64,000 bases of DNA from Christensenella hongkongensis. Its GTDB lineage: Bacteria; Bacillota; Clostridia; Christensenellales; Christensenellaceae. The stretch covers positions 62,001 to 126,000 of the forward strand of contig NZ_LAYJ01000068.1 of the NCBI RefSeq assembly GCF_000981035.1. Reading direction: 5' to 3'. Shown one piece after another: positions 23,258-32,150 of the stretch. The stretch's first letter is position 1. Each line of letters opens with the position of its first letter. Below the pieces are notes generated by a model, which was not told where the DNA came from, searched no databases, and worked only from the letters and a program-made list of their open reading frames with translations. A program made the translations under genes and the position numbers.

Positions 23258-24216
23258 TGTCAGAAAAAGCATATACCTATTACGACCTGATGGCGGCAAG
23301 AGATATTGCAGGCGATACCATGACAAGGCTTGGAGCTGAAAATGATAAAATCGTAGCAATCAATGCTGATTTGATGCGTTCGTCCAGAATGCAGGGCTTT
23401 GCAGCCGCATATCCGGAAAGGACATTTAACGTGGGTATCGCTGAACAGGAAATGGTCAGCTTTTCAGCAGGCATGGCAAAGGAGGGCTTTCTGCCTTACT
23501 GCTTCACGTTTGGAGCTTTTATGTCTATGAGGGCGTGCGAACAAATCAGGACAGACGTGTGTTATAACGGCCTGCCTGTAAGGTTTCTTGGTAATAATGC
23601 AGGCTACAGTGCAGGCACAATGGGCGCGACGCACTGTGCGCTGGAAGATGTAGGCATCATGTGCTCAATCGGCAATATGACAGTCGTTGAGCCCGGCGAT
23701 CCATTGCAGATCGCTAAGATACTCGAAGCCTCGCTCACATGGGAAGGGCCGATCTACATCCGTATGGGCCGGGAATCGCAAACGGCAATCTATGACAGGG
23801 ATTATAAATACGAGATCGGCAAGGCCATCACTGTGATGGATGGCGGCGACGGCGCCTTTATCTGCAGCGGAAGCATTGTCCACCTTGCGCTGGACGCCGC
23901 AAAAAAGCTGAAGGCCGATCTTAGCGTGGATATCCGTGTAATAGATATGCACACAATCAAGCCCATCGATAAGGCAGCGGTTGCTTCGGCGGCAAAAACG
24001 GGCCGCATCGTTTGCGCGCAGGACGGAAATATCCAAAACGGTCTTGGCTATCAGGTAGCGGCAGTACTAATGGAGTCAGGCTTGTGCTGCAAATTCAAAA
24101 TGCTCGGCTGCCCCGATCACTTTGTCCCAATCGCAACGACGGAATACCTGTATGGCAAAAATGGCTACGATGTTCAAGGCCTTTATGACAACATGAAACA
24201 GCTTCTTTTGCAGTAA
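23257..24216 (+). CDS. Transketolase, C-terminal (pyrimidine-binding) subunit
   Basis: The 319-residue protein completes the split enzyme. It has VAINADLMRSSRMQGFAAAY near 32, the motif FNVGIAEQEMVSFSAGMAKEG with the glutamate that activates thiamine diphosphate, and VRFLGNNAGYSAGTMGATH. Its ATG overlaps the previous TAA (TAATG) and GGGGTGGG lies ahead, so the two subunits are made at equal level. A zinc dehydrogenase follows 37 bases later in the same operon. Confidence 0.93.
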   Translation: MSEKAYTYYDLMAARDIAGDTMTRLGAENDKIVAINADLMRSSRMQGFAAAYPERTFNVGIAEQEMVSFSAGMAKEGFLPYCFTFGAFMSMRACEQIRTDVCYNGLPVRFLGNNAGYSAGTMGATHCALEDVGIMCSIGNMTVVEPGDPLQIAKILEASLTWEGPIYIRMGRESQTAIYDRDYKYEIGKAITVMDGGDGAFICSGSIVHLALDAAKKLKADLSVDIRVIDMHTIKPIDKAAVASAAKTGRIVCAQDGNIQNGLGYQVAAVLMESGLCCKFKMLGCPDHFVPIATTEYLYGKNGYDVQGLYDNMKQLLLQ

Positions 24217-24253
24217 AATCCAAAGGAATCAAAAGGATATTGGAGGTAAAAAT

Positions 24254-25291
24254 ATGAAAGTATTGGCAATGACAAAGCGCGGAATACCCGCGGAGCATAA
24301 ATACGGAACGCTGGAGCTGCTCGACTGGGAGGTACCGAAGGTTGGCGATGAAGACGTTTTGATCAAAATCGCTTATTCCGCGATCTGCGGCTCTGATCCC
24401 CATATTCTGGCCGGCCTATTGGAAAGCGCGCTCCCCACCGGCATGGGGCATGAGATGTCAGGCTATGTGGCCGCACTCGGATCAAAGGCCACCAAGCGCG
24501 GTCTCAAAGCAGGCGACAAGGTAACCGGAAATTTTGTACGTTTTTGCGGCACCTGCTTTTTTTGCAGGAACGGGCAGGAAAACCTTTGTCCTGTACTTCT
24601 TGACGGCTGGAACGCATGCCAGGCGGAGTATGTCCTCTGGCATGAATCACAGGTTTATAAAATTCCCCAAAACGTAGACCTTATGGACGCCTGCCTGACC
24701 GAACCAAGCGCGATTGCCCTGCGTATGGTGGAAAAATCTGAAATTCGCATCGGAAACCGCGTCGCCGTAATCGGCGGGGGCGGAATCGGCCAGCTTGTTT
24801 CACAAATCGCAAGGATTTCAGGCGCATCGTCTGTCACGCTTGTGGAGCCCGTTGCAGAAAAGCGTGCGCTTGCAGAATCCGTGGGCATCGACCACACACT
24901 TGATCCTGTCCACGATGATCTGCTTGCGGCAACGCAGGAAATTACGGAAGGCCGCGGTTTTGACAATATTGTAGAAACCTCCGGTAACCCCCGGGCATGC
25001 GAACAGGCGCTTGCCATGACAGCCGCAGGTGGGCATATCGTGTATCCCGCCATGTATGCAGCCGATTATAATCTTCCGCTGAACCTGTACAGGGAATGCT
25101 ACCTCAGCGAAAAAACAATTCACGGCTGCCTGATGTCTCCTTACAGCTTCCCGCGCACTGTCCAGATGCTTCCGCGGCTGCAGCTGCGCCCGCTTATCCA
25201 GCGTGTCCATACACTGGATGAGTACCAGCAGGCTTATGACGATGCAATTTCGGGCAAATATATTAAGATCGTTTTTGACTGCACCAAATAA
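24254..25291 (+). CDS. Zinc-dependent medium-chain alcohol/polyol dehydrogenase
   Basis: The 345-residue protein has the catalytic zinc motif SAICGSDPHILAG and MGHEMSGYVAALG, structural cysteines in RFCGTCFFCRNGQENLCP, and the NAD loop VAVIGGGGIGQLVSQI near 170-185. Overall it is like sorbitol or threonine-type dehydrogenases; the exact substrate cannot be told. GGAGG lies before the ATG. As third gene after the split transketolase, it probably oxidises a polyol to a ketose that is then fed, after phosphorylation, to transketolase. Confidence 0.85.
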   Translation: MKVLAMTKRGIPAEHKYGTLELLDWEVPKVGDEDVLIKIAYSAICGSDPHILAGLLESALPTGMGHEMSGYVAALGSKATKRGLKAGDKVTGNFVRFCGTCFFCRNGQENLCPVLLDGWNACQAEYVLWHESQVYKIPQNVDLMDACLTEPSAIALRMVEKSEIRIGNRVAVIGGGGIGQLVSQIARISGASSVTLVEPVAEKRALAESVGIDHTLDPVHDDLLAATQEITEGRGFDNIVETSGNPRACEQALAMTAAGGHIVYPAMYAADYNLPLNLYRECYLSEKTIHGCLMSPYSFPRTVQMLPRLQLRPLIQRVHTLDEYQQAYDDAISGKYIKIVFDCTK

Positions 25292-25301
25292 CCAGCTTCT
25301 T

Positions 25302-25334
25302 AAAAAGCGGCAGGGTTAATGCCCCGCCGCTTTT
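25302..25334. terminator. Bidirectional terminator between convergent dehydrogenase genes
   Basis: AAAAGCGGC(A)GGG and CCC(C)GCCGCTTTT form a stem with a loop of about six bases, with T residues on both strands. Confidence 0.85.
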
Positions 25335-25338
25335 GTGC

Positions 25339-26349
25339 TTACGCCATTTTAATCAATATCTTGATATTCTTTTGCGAGAGATGCGCACAAAACGCATCAC
25401 GAATCTCTTCAAGCGGATATACCCGGCTGATCAACGGCTTTAAATCAAGCGTCCGCATGACGCTCGCAGCGGCTTCCAGCATATAGGGCGCGAGAAAAAA
25501 CGGCCTCAATACCGCTTCCTTCATATACAGCTCCATCAGGCTCAAATCATTCGTCGTTGTCAGGTCATACATATAGGAGTACAGGATCGTTCCCCTCCTT
25601 GCCAAAATCTGTGCGGCGCAAGGCAAAAGATCCGGGTTTCTTGACATTTCATAAACCATATCATATCCATATTGCAAAGTGTAATCCATTGCATTCGCAG
25701 CGATTTGTGCGGGCTCCGCCGGCACCACATGATCTGCCCCCAGCCTGAGTGCGAGCCTGCCTTTTTCCGTGTCATTCTCCGCAATATCCACCAATACCGC
25801 TCCCTGTTTTTTTGCAAGCTGCAGCATGATCAGCGACATAGTATTCACACCGAATATCATTACCTTGGGCGCAGAGGAATTTTGACGGTAAAGACTGTTG
25901 TAAAGGCAATAGGTGACCGGGTCCAGAAGCGCGCCGCCCTCAAGTGAAACTTCATCAGGCAGCCTGCATAGCTGCTTTTGGTGCAGCAGGGCATAATCTG
26001 CAAAGACGGACGTGCATTTAATATTCATACAATGGTTTTCCATTCCGCCTTTACAATAATGGCAGGTCCCGCAAAACAGCCACGCCTGCCCGCTTACGCG
26101 GTCCCCTTCGCAAAAACCGTTTTTTCGGGCGTTTTCACCAAGCGCCTCCACCGTGCCGGAAAACTCGTGTCCCGCGATTGCGGATGGCAAGGGCCAGTTT
26201 ACCGTATCCATGGTGTAAAGCGGGATATCATCATCACAAATTCCCGCATATGCAATCCTGACCAATACATCGTCCGGCCCGCTGACCTGCGGCTTTTCTG
26301 CCGTAATGATTTCGATCTTCCTTGGCGCAGCATAGTGAACAAGCCTCAT
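25339..26349 (-). CDS. Divergent medium-chain dehydrogenase
   Basis: The 336-residue protein keeps the zinc dehydrogenase fold: AYAGICDDDIPLY (catalytic Cys; the usual C-G-S-D is C-D-D-D), AGHEFSGTVEALG, and CGTCHYCKGGMENHC for the structural zinc. The nucleotide loop is weak (VMIFGVNTMSLIMLQLA instead of G-x-G-x-x-G), so cofactor binding may be altered. The start at 26349 has AAAGGGAG upstream; GTG at 26367 is less likely. It is the second gene after the AraC-type regulator, five bases apart. It may be a partner or counter-enzyme of the dehydrogenase encoded convergently. Confidence 0.78.
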   Translation of the reverse strand: MRLVHYAAPRKIEIITAEKPQVSGPDDVLVRIAYAGICDDDIPLYTMDTVNWPLPSAIAGHEFSGTVEALGENARKNGFCEGDRVSGQAWLFCGTCHYCKGGMENHCMNIKCTSVFADYALLHQKQLCRLPDEVSLEGGALLDPVTYCLYNSLYRQNSSAPKVMIFGVNTMSLIMLQLAKKQGAVLVDIAENDTEKGRLALRLGADHVVPAEPAQIAANAMDYTLQYGYDMVYEMSRNPDLLPCAAQILARRGTILYSYMYDLTTTNDLSLMELYMKEAVLRPFFLAPYMLEAAASVMRTLDLKPLISRVYPLEEIRDAFCAHLSQKNIKILIKMA

Positions 26350-26353
26350 ATCC

Positions 26354-27805
26354 TCACTCCCTTTCACCCAATACGCTGTTTCTATATTCTGTGGGCGTCA
26401 TACCCGTATGTTTTTTAAACATACGGCTGAAATACCTCTGGTCCCTGATCCCCACCATTTCCGCAACCGCCCCGACTGTCTCCCCGCTTTCCCGCAGGAG
26501 ATATTTTGCATTCCTGATACGCACCCTTGTTAAGAAAGCAATATAGCTGACATGAAGGTCCCTTTGGAACAGGAAACTCAGATAGGTGGGCGCAATCCCG
26601 ACCTGCCCGGCTGTTTTTGCAAGCGAAACATCCTGTGAATAATGGGCTGCTATATAAAGCGCAGCATCAATGACAACGCCAGCCCATCTTTGCTCATTCC
26701 CATCAAGCGACGCAGCCAGTGAACAAAAACGCTTTGCAGCACAGGAGGCCTCCTCCTGAAGCGTGGCATGCGTTTCCATTTCAGGGCTCCCTTTTCCCAT
26801 ACTGAAAAGCGTGAAAATGTCCTCCAGCTTTTGACGCAGCATATCGCGTTTTTCCATGTCCAGGCTGTTTTTGAGTGCCGAGTACAGATCATTTACACAC
26901 GCTTCCACCGCTTTTTCATCCCCCACTGCCAGACTCCTTGTCAGGCGGCGCAGCCCAAGGTCAATCGTATCCGCCGATAAGCCCTGCGCATGCTTTTTGA
27001 AATAAGCGCTGTCTGCCAATATTCCCTCGATTCCAAAATAAATACAGTTTTGCAGCAAGGCTTGCGTTTCCTGAAACGCCACGGGAAGTTCTTCCACATT
27101 TGAGGCAAACCCACAGCAGCAAACAAACCTCTTATGCCATTTTTCACGCAACAACCGTTCCAGTTCCATTGCGTCGTCACTTTCCGATATGATGCAGAGC
27201 TTCCGGCCTTCTGGCAAAAGGACAGCCCTCGGCCCGTAAAAACGTTCCAGAATGTCCGCCACGCAGCCCGCTTCTGCCGGGTTTTCGCAGCCAACCATAA
27301 GGACGGCGAATCCTTCCCACTGGTCAAAAAGGGTTTCAAGTGCTGACCAGCCCGACAGCCCGGGCCGTCCGTGCAACAGCGTTTGAATTCCCTCCAAAGG
27401 TTTTGCGGATTTCACGCTGCTTTTTGTTTTATCGTCATTTTCAAGCGATGCGCACGCCTTCAAAAGCAAGCTGCTCAATTCGGCTTCTGTAAGGCATGCC
27501 GACTTTAAAATTGCGTCCGCACCTGCCGGGCAGCCTGCAATCATTTCCTTCTCATCATAGAGTATAACAAACAGCTCCTTCGCCTGTTTGCGCATAAGCG
27601 CGATAAACTGTCCAAGCTCTACAAGCGGCGATCTTACGTCCAGAATCACGATCTCAGGCTCCAGGCTCATCAGCCGCCGCAATCCTAAAGCCGCATGATA
27701 TTCAATTACCGGCTTCCGGAATCCAAACGCTTCCCAATCCACCAGTTTTTTGATGCGTTCACCAGTTGCATAATCGCTCATCATGAACAAAACGGAATGC
27801 TGCAA
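26354..27805 (-). CDS. AraC-type regulator with degenerate receiver domain
   Basis: The 483-residue protein resembles YesN. The N-terminal segment is receiver-like with a possible Asp in EIVILDVRSP near 56, but the acidic pair normally near residues 9-10 is absent (MMSDYATG), so phosphorylation is doubtful. The C-terminus has two AraC helix-turn-helix motifs (VSLAKTAGQVGIAPTYLSFL and VGAVAEMVGIRDQRYFSRMF). The start is TTG at 27805 with GAGGG ahead; no better ATG has a ribosome site. It is followed by the divergent dehydrogenase gene and probably regulates it, with no histidine kinase adjacent. Confidence 0.78.
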   Translation of the reverse strand: MQHSVLFMMSDYATGERIKKLVDWEAFGFRKPVIEYHAALGLRRLMSLEPEIVILDVRSPLVELGQFIALMRKQAKELFVILYDEKEMIAGCPAGADAILKSACLTEAELSSLLLKACASLENDDKTKSSVKSAKPLEGIQTLLHGRPGLSGWSALETLFDQWEGFAVLMVGCENPAEAGCVADILERFYGPRAVLLPEGRKLCIISESDDAMELERLLREKWHKRFVCCCGFASNVEELPVAFQETQALLQNCIYFGIEGILADSAYFKKHAQGLSADTIDLGLRRLTRSLAVGDEKAVEACVNDLYSALKNSLDMEKRDMLRQKLEDIFTLFSMGKGSPEMETHATLQEEASCAAKRFCSLAASLDGNEQRWAGVVIDAALYIAAHYSQDVSLAKTAGQVGIAPTYLSFLFQRDLHVSYIAFLTRVRIRNAKYLLRESGETVGAVAEMVGIRDQRYFSRMFKKHTGMTPTEYRNSVLGERE

Positions 27806-27873
27806 GGTAACCCTCTTCCTTATCTCAATTTAGTTTGCTGTCCCGAAAAAATGAAATGATTTCTACTGTTTTT

Positions 27874-27902
27874 ATTATAACATTTTTTGCAGGATTGTGA
27901 AA
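27874..27902 (-). promoter_or_regulatory. Promoter of the AraC-type regulator/dehydrogenase operon
   Basis: Minus-strand TTTCAC (27897-27902) and TATAAT (27874-27879) are 17 bp apart. Between here and the terminator at 27999 nothing else is seen. Confidence 0.6.
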
Positions 27903-27998
27903 TTTTTTCCTTCCTGAAGATATTTTTCCCGGTTATCCGGCTTTTCATCTACAGATAGCTGGTTAAGCCCATCTCCAGATTTTCGGCTCTATAAAAGG

Positions 27999-28038
27999 AA
28001 AAACAGCTGTATTATATATAATGATACAGCTGTTTTTT
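27999..28038. terminator. Terminator after the Rrf2-family gene
   Basis: AAAACAGCTGTAT and ATACAGCTGTTTT form a 13-bp stem with T-runs on both strands. It closes the redox cluster transcript on the minus strand. Confidence 0.88.
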
Positions 28039-28058
28039 ATCTGTTTTGACACAAAAAC

Positions 28059-28505
28059 CTATTCTTTTCCCCGCGCCACGCTTTCATTTTTTCTACCGCT
28101 GAAAATTTTCCTGTCAATTTGTTCAATCGTAATGTGCGAAAGTCTCTCCCTGCACAAATGGTCGAGCCCTCCGTAAATTTCATCCATCACATCCGCCATT
28201 CCTGATGCAATCAGGCACTCAAGGTCCATGCTCCCCGATCTCCATGTTGCGGAAACAATCTTTACCTCCAGTGCATTGCAAATATCCCGCAGGGTGACGC
28301 AGCCCGGATCGAGATCAAAGGAATACCCGCCGTCGATCCCTTCTTTGGTTTTCACGAGGCCCGCCTTTTTCAATCTTGCCATTACTTTCCTGATTCTGGC
28401 AGGATGGGTGCAAACATTTTTTGCAAGCTCTTCACTGCTCTTGCTCTCCTTTTTATGATTGAGAAATACAAGCGCATGCACCGCAATGGTAAATTCACTT
28501 GTCAT
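28059..28505 (-). CDS. Rrf2-family transcriptional regulator
   Basis: The 148-residue protein has the Rrf2 winged helix-turn-helix: SEFTIAVHALVFLNHK, SSEELAKNVCTHPARIRKVM and GIDGGYSFDLDPGCVTLRDI. Many Rrf2 proteins carry an iron-sulphur cluster on three cysteines near residues 90-110; here LECLIASGM supplies one, and a second in DHLCRERL sits further on, so a canonical NsrR/IscR cluster is doubtful and the sensor mode is open. The start at 28505 fits the AGAGG spacing better than 28511. It has its own promoter and follows a redox gene cluster, which it probably controls. Confidence 0.85.
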   Translation of the reverse strand: MTSEFTIAVHALVFLNHKKESKSSEELAKNVCTHPARIRKVMARLKKAGLVKTKEGIDGGYSFDLDPGCVTLRDICNALEVKIVSATWRSGSMDLECLIASGMADVMDEIYGGLDHLCRERLSHITIEQIDRKIFSGRKNESVARGKE

Positions 28506-28538
28506 ATTCATCCTCTCCCGTTGCTTTTTCTACTGTAA

Positions 28539-28566
28539 TCATAATTGTTTCGTTTCAAAAATACAA
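28539..28566 (-). promoter_or_regulatory. Promoter of the Rrf2-family gene
   Basis: Minus-strand TTGTAT (28561-28566) and TATGAT (28539-28544) are 16 bp apart. The repeat GAAACGAAAC lies in the spacer and could be part of an operator. Confidence 0.5.
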
Positions 28567-28569
28567 GTT

Positions 28570-29948
28570 TTATTTTATGGGAGCAAACAGGTCGTTCAGG
28601 GCTTCGCTCATCGTCGGATGCGTAAAGACCTGCCGATGCAAAGCTGACGCCTTAAGTCCCGAATCGATCGCAAGCTTCACCGTATTGATGACCTCATGTG
28701 ACTCCGCACAGATAAGCGACGCACCGAGTATTTCATCCGTATCCGCGTCGACCACCGCTTTTAAAAAGCCCTCTGTTTCCTTCAATACCTGCGCCTTTGG
28801 CACTGCCGCCGCCGGCAGCTTTGCGATGCGGATATTGCGATTCTGCGCACGCGCTTCCTTTTCTCTTAATCCAACCGTTGAAAGCGGCGGATCGATAAAA
28901 ACGCTATTCGGAACATTCTTCCGGTCGTTCGCCGTATAAAGCGGTCCTTCCCCTGCCTGCGACCACACAATCCGAAAATCGTCGAGTGAAATATAGGTGA
29001 ATTGCAGACCTCCCGCAACGTCTCCCATTGCCCATATGTTCGGCGCTGTCGTGCACAGGAACTTGTCGGTTTTAACCGCCCCGCGTTCTGTCTGTTCCAC
29101 GCCTGCCGCCTCCAGTGCCAATCCCCGCGTATTCGGCTGCCGGCCAGTTGCCACAAGAACTGCGTCCGCTTCAAGCACGCTTTCCTCTCCGTTCCACGTC
29201 ATATGCAGCGCCACTCCCTGCGCGGTTTGCGACACAGAATGGATTTGCGCACCCAGCCGGAACTCTACGCCTTTGTTCTCCAATATTTTTCTGACTTCCT
29301 GCGATACGTCCTCGTCCTCGCGCGGCAGATACGTTTTACCGTCCTGCAGCACCGTCACCTTGCTGCCAAAGCCCGCGTACATAGACGCAAATTCCGTGCC
29401 GATGTAGCCTCCGCCTATAATCGCCAGTTTGCGCGGCAATATATCAAGCTCCATCATCCCCTCGCTGGTATATACGCACGGATTGCCCGAAAGTCCTTCA
29501 ATGGGAGGAAACACCGGCTCGAACCTGTATTAATGAATATCTTTTCGCCTTCCAATACCTGCTTGTTACCGCCCTCACCCTCATCAACTTCCACCTGCGT
29601 GGCGGACAGGAACCTTGCTTCCCCTGTCAAAACAATTACATTTGGCAGGTCGTTCAGCTTGTCAAAATTCTTTTTACGCAGCATCGCGGTAAGCTCGCGT
29701 TTTTCCGCGATCGCCTTTTTATACCACTGCGCCTTTTCCTCAAACGTGCTCCCCTTGCTAAGCGCAGCGAAACGCGCATTTTTGATCAGTGATTTTGAAG
29801 GGATACAACCGACATTGATGCACGTCCCTCCATACATCCGATCCGACCTCTCGATCATCGCGACCGTATCTCCCCGCGCGGCAAGTTTTCCTGCCAGCGT
29901 TTTTCCACCTTTGCCAAATCCAATGATAATTGCGTCAAATTTCTTCAT
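28570..29948 (-). pseudogene. Flavin-dependent pyridine nucleotide-disulfide reductase, broken by one-base frameshift
   Basis: Two overlapping frames make up one protein of about 458 residues. The first part (from ATG 29948) has [20 protein letters not shown] (FAD) and the redox-active disulfide GGTCINVGCIPSKSL. The second part has KLAIIGGGYIGTEFASMYAGF (NAD(P)), IWAMGDVAGG and the dimer-interface end HPTMSEALNDL. The frame changes near 29518-29522, where TCGAGCCGG is read and TCGGAGCCGG would restore the expected G-S-E-P-V-F-P-P. The family includes RclA, mercuric reductase and dihydrolipoamide dehydrogenase. The rest of the sequence is well kept, so this is a recent mutation or a sequencing error. 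Its ATG overlaps the end of the iron-sulphur protein gene. Confidence 0.85.
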
Positions 29949-30837
29949 TCGTAATCCCCTTTCTTTCCCTTGTCCACTTCTCAAACGTAGAACAGATCGC
30001 GCCATTTGGACAGGCTTTTTTGCACGCTCCGCAACGAATACATTCCGGACTGTTCGGCTGCTTGAATACTGGAATGTCGAGCTTGCACGCCTTTTTGCAT
30101 GCGCCGCATTTCGTACACTTTTCCTCATCCACGATCAGCCGATACAGCGAAACCTTGTTGAATAACCCGTATACCGCCCCAAGCGGGCACAAATACCGGC
30201 AGAATGGCCTGTATACGGCAATGGACAAAAACACCAATACCACGAGTATCCCGATTTTCCAAGCAAACAATCCCCCGGCGGCATCCTGCAATCCCGGATC
30301 GGCCGCAACGAGTGGAATCCCCGCCATAAGCGTTCCCGAAGGGCAGATGTATTTGCAGAACCACGGCTGTCCCTGACCTATAATATCGGTCACAAGCAAT
30401 GGCAGGAGAATCACAAACCCGACTAAAATACCGTATTTCAGGTATTTCAGCCAACGGTCCCCCGGCAGCTTGCGTAATTTTTTGACAAAGGGTATTTTAT
30501 GGATCGCATCCTGCAAAAGTCCAAACGGACATAACCAGCCGCACACCAGTTTGCCAATAAGGGCGCCCACAAATATCAAAAAGCCTGCAATATAGAATGT
30601 AAATTTAAAATCCCTGCTGCCAAGGACAGCCTGCAATGCTCCGATTGGGCATGAGCCTATCGCTCCGGGACAGGAATAACAATTCAATCCCGGTACGCAC
30701 ACGGCCTTGGATGCGCCAGTGTAAATCGTCCCGTTCGTAAAGCCCGCCATATATCCGTTTGTCACCAATGTGAAGGCAACCTGCACGACGTGCCTGATAT
30801 GGCTGCCAATCCAAATAAACAGCTTACCCAATTCCAA
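29935..30837 (-). CDS. Membrane polyferredoxin-like 4Fe-4S protein (NapH type)
   Basis: The 300-residue membrane protein has about five helices, cysteine motifs of the NapH/NosR/CcoG group ([45 protein letters not shown]) and two C-terminal 4Fe-4S ferredoxin motifs ([14 protein letters not shown] and [14 protein letters not shown]). Such proteins pass electrons across or along the membrane. The start is taken as TTG at 30837, with GGAG just upstream; it overlaps the CD1871A-type gene by 14 bases. It sits between thiol-redox lipoproteins and a flavin disulfide reductase, so it may carry electrons between NAD(P)H and external thiol proteins. Confidence 0.88.
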   Translation of the reverse strand: MELGKLFIWIGSHIRHVVQVAFTLVTNGYMAGFTNGTIYTGASKAVCVPGLNCYSCPGAIGSCPIGALQAVLGSRDFKFTFYIAGFLIFVGALIGKLVCGWLCPFGLLQDAIHKIPFVKKLRKLPGDRWLKYLKYGILVGFVILLPLLVTDIIGQGQPWFCKYICPSGTLMAGIPLVAADPGLQDAAGGLFAWKIGILVVLVFLSIAVYRPFCRYLCPLGAVYGLFNKVSLYRLIVDEEKCTKCGACKKACKLDIPVFKQPNSPECIRCGACKKACPNGAICSTFEKWTRERKGITNEEI

Positions 30838-30982
30838 TACACTCCAGGCAAATATTAACCGCTTTGGTCAGTACAACAAACGCTTCGCCACGCAAAACGC
30901 CAATCACAATAAATACGGCCCCAACGGCTGCCAGCAATATCCAGATTTTGTTGCCGGTTTTTACCGTGGTATTCGTATTCAT
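30824..30982 (-). CDS. CD1871A-family CXXC-motif small membrane protein
   Basis: A 52-residue peptide with one membrane helix (about residues 12-33, [20 protein letters not shown]). Its end, [13 protein letters not shown], contains the CLEC motif. I recognise this as the CD1871A CXXC family of Clostridia, from memory. Its ATG overlaps the stop of the TlpA-like gene (ATGA), and its end overlaps the iron-sulphur protein gene, so the three are tightly coupled. The paired cysteines could shuttle electrons or bind metal between those partners. The precise function is unknown. Confidence 0.82.
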   Translation of the reverse strand: MNTNTTVKTGNKIWILLAAVGAVFIVIGVLRGEAFVVLTKAVNICLECIGIG

Positions 30983-32130
30983 CCGCAGCACCCGCTGTTG
31001 ACGTCCGTAAGCGCGTCGTCGATCCACGCGCTCCACTCTTTTACGTCGCTGCCTGCTGCAAGCGGCTTGCCAACTACGCTACCCCACGGTGCAATCGCCA
31101 GTACAAGCGGCTCATCACCAAGGATATATCCGGCCAACTCCTGCGTGGGCTTCAACTGCGGAAAATCCGCCCCCGCATGATTGGCGGTTTCCTTTATTTC
31201 TGTTTCCTTACCGTCTGCATTCAATACAAATCCAATTCCATTGATCGCTGTACTGCCCTTCAGGTATTCCTGCATTTTTTGCAGCGCCTGTGCGTTTCCT
31301 TCCCAGGCCGGATCCCATACAAGCGCAAGCGTGAGCTGCGTGCCCTCGTTCAGTATCTGGTCTGTAACGGTATTTCCATCCATATCTGTCGTTGTAAACT
31401 CATAAAAAATCGGTGCGTTGATCATAGCAGTTTCCCCGCTGATGTTACTGCTAACCCCGGCAGCCTGCTGCGCATCCTCCTTTTGAGGAGCTTGTGCGTC
31501 ATCTGTATCCGGCATCGATGCAAGCAGTCCGTCTATAATCTCCTGCCATTTTTCCTTGGAACGCGCGCCCATATAGGATTTCCCGACCTGATTGCCGTTT
31601 TCGTCGACAAAAACGGTTTCCGGGACAGCCGTGACATTTTTCAGCTTCGCATCGATCAAATCCTGAGACGGAAGAATATGCGTATAATCCGCTCCTGTTT
31701 TTTCTGCGATCTCATTGACAAGGTCTACCTGTTCCTGGGAAATACTGCCATCCTGATTGAGGACGTCAATCGGCATTCCAACAACCTGAAACCCTTTGTC
31801 TTTATATTCCTTGTTGAGTTCGCCAAGCTCAGGCATTTCGTTCAGGCATGGCCCGCAGTAGGTTGCCCATATATTAACCATCGTAAGCTTATGCCCGGAA
31901 AAAATATCCTGCGTCACATCATTTCCATTGGAATCCACAGCCGTGAACTGATTGAAAAGCTCCGTTACCTGCGGTGCTGACGACGCTTGCAAATCCTGCG
32001 CAGGCGTTTGCGGCGAAGCTTCGCTTTCTGTTTTCACTTCCGCTTTTGGCGCGGAAGGCGCACAGGCCGTGAACATAACCATACCTGCCACCAAAAATGC
32101 TGCTAATATCCATCGTTTCTGTTTTCTCAT
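30979..32130 (-). CDS. TlpA-like lipoprotein with two thioredoxin-fold domains, second lacking CXXC
   Basis: The 383-residue protein has a lipoprotein signal with lipobox FTAC near residue 23. A first thioredoxin-like domain (about 55-205) has [17 protein letters not shown], the redox-active C-G-P-C. After an acidic linker, a second related domain (about 235-370) has [19 protein letters not shown] where the motif should be, so its active cysteines are gone. It ends in GCCG. The first domain probably reduces or oxidises disulfides outside the membrane; the second may bind a partner. The start at 32130 follows GGAG. It is coupled to the CD1871A peptide. Confidence 0.85.
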   Translation of the reverse strand: MRKQKRWILAAFLVAGMVMFTACAPSAPKAEVKTESEASPQTPAQDLQASSAPQVTELFNQFTAVDSNGNDVTQDIFSGHKLTMVNIWATYCGPCLNEMPELGELNKEYKDKGFQVVGMPIDVLNQDGSISQEQVDLVNEIAEKTGADYTHILPSQDLIDAKLKNVTAVPETVFVDENGNQVGKSYMGARSKEKWQEIIDGLLASMPDTDDAQAPQKEDAQQAAGVSSNISGETAMINAPIFYEFTTTDMDGNTVTDQILNEGTQLTLALVWDPAWEGNAQALQKMQEYLKGSTAINGIGFVLNADGKETEIKETANHAGADFPQLKPTQELAGYILGDEPLVLAIAPWGSVVGKPLAAGSDVKEWSAWIDDALTDVNSGCCG

Positions 32131-32150
32131 TACCTTCTCCATTCTGTTTT

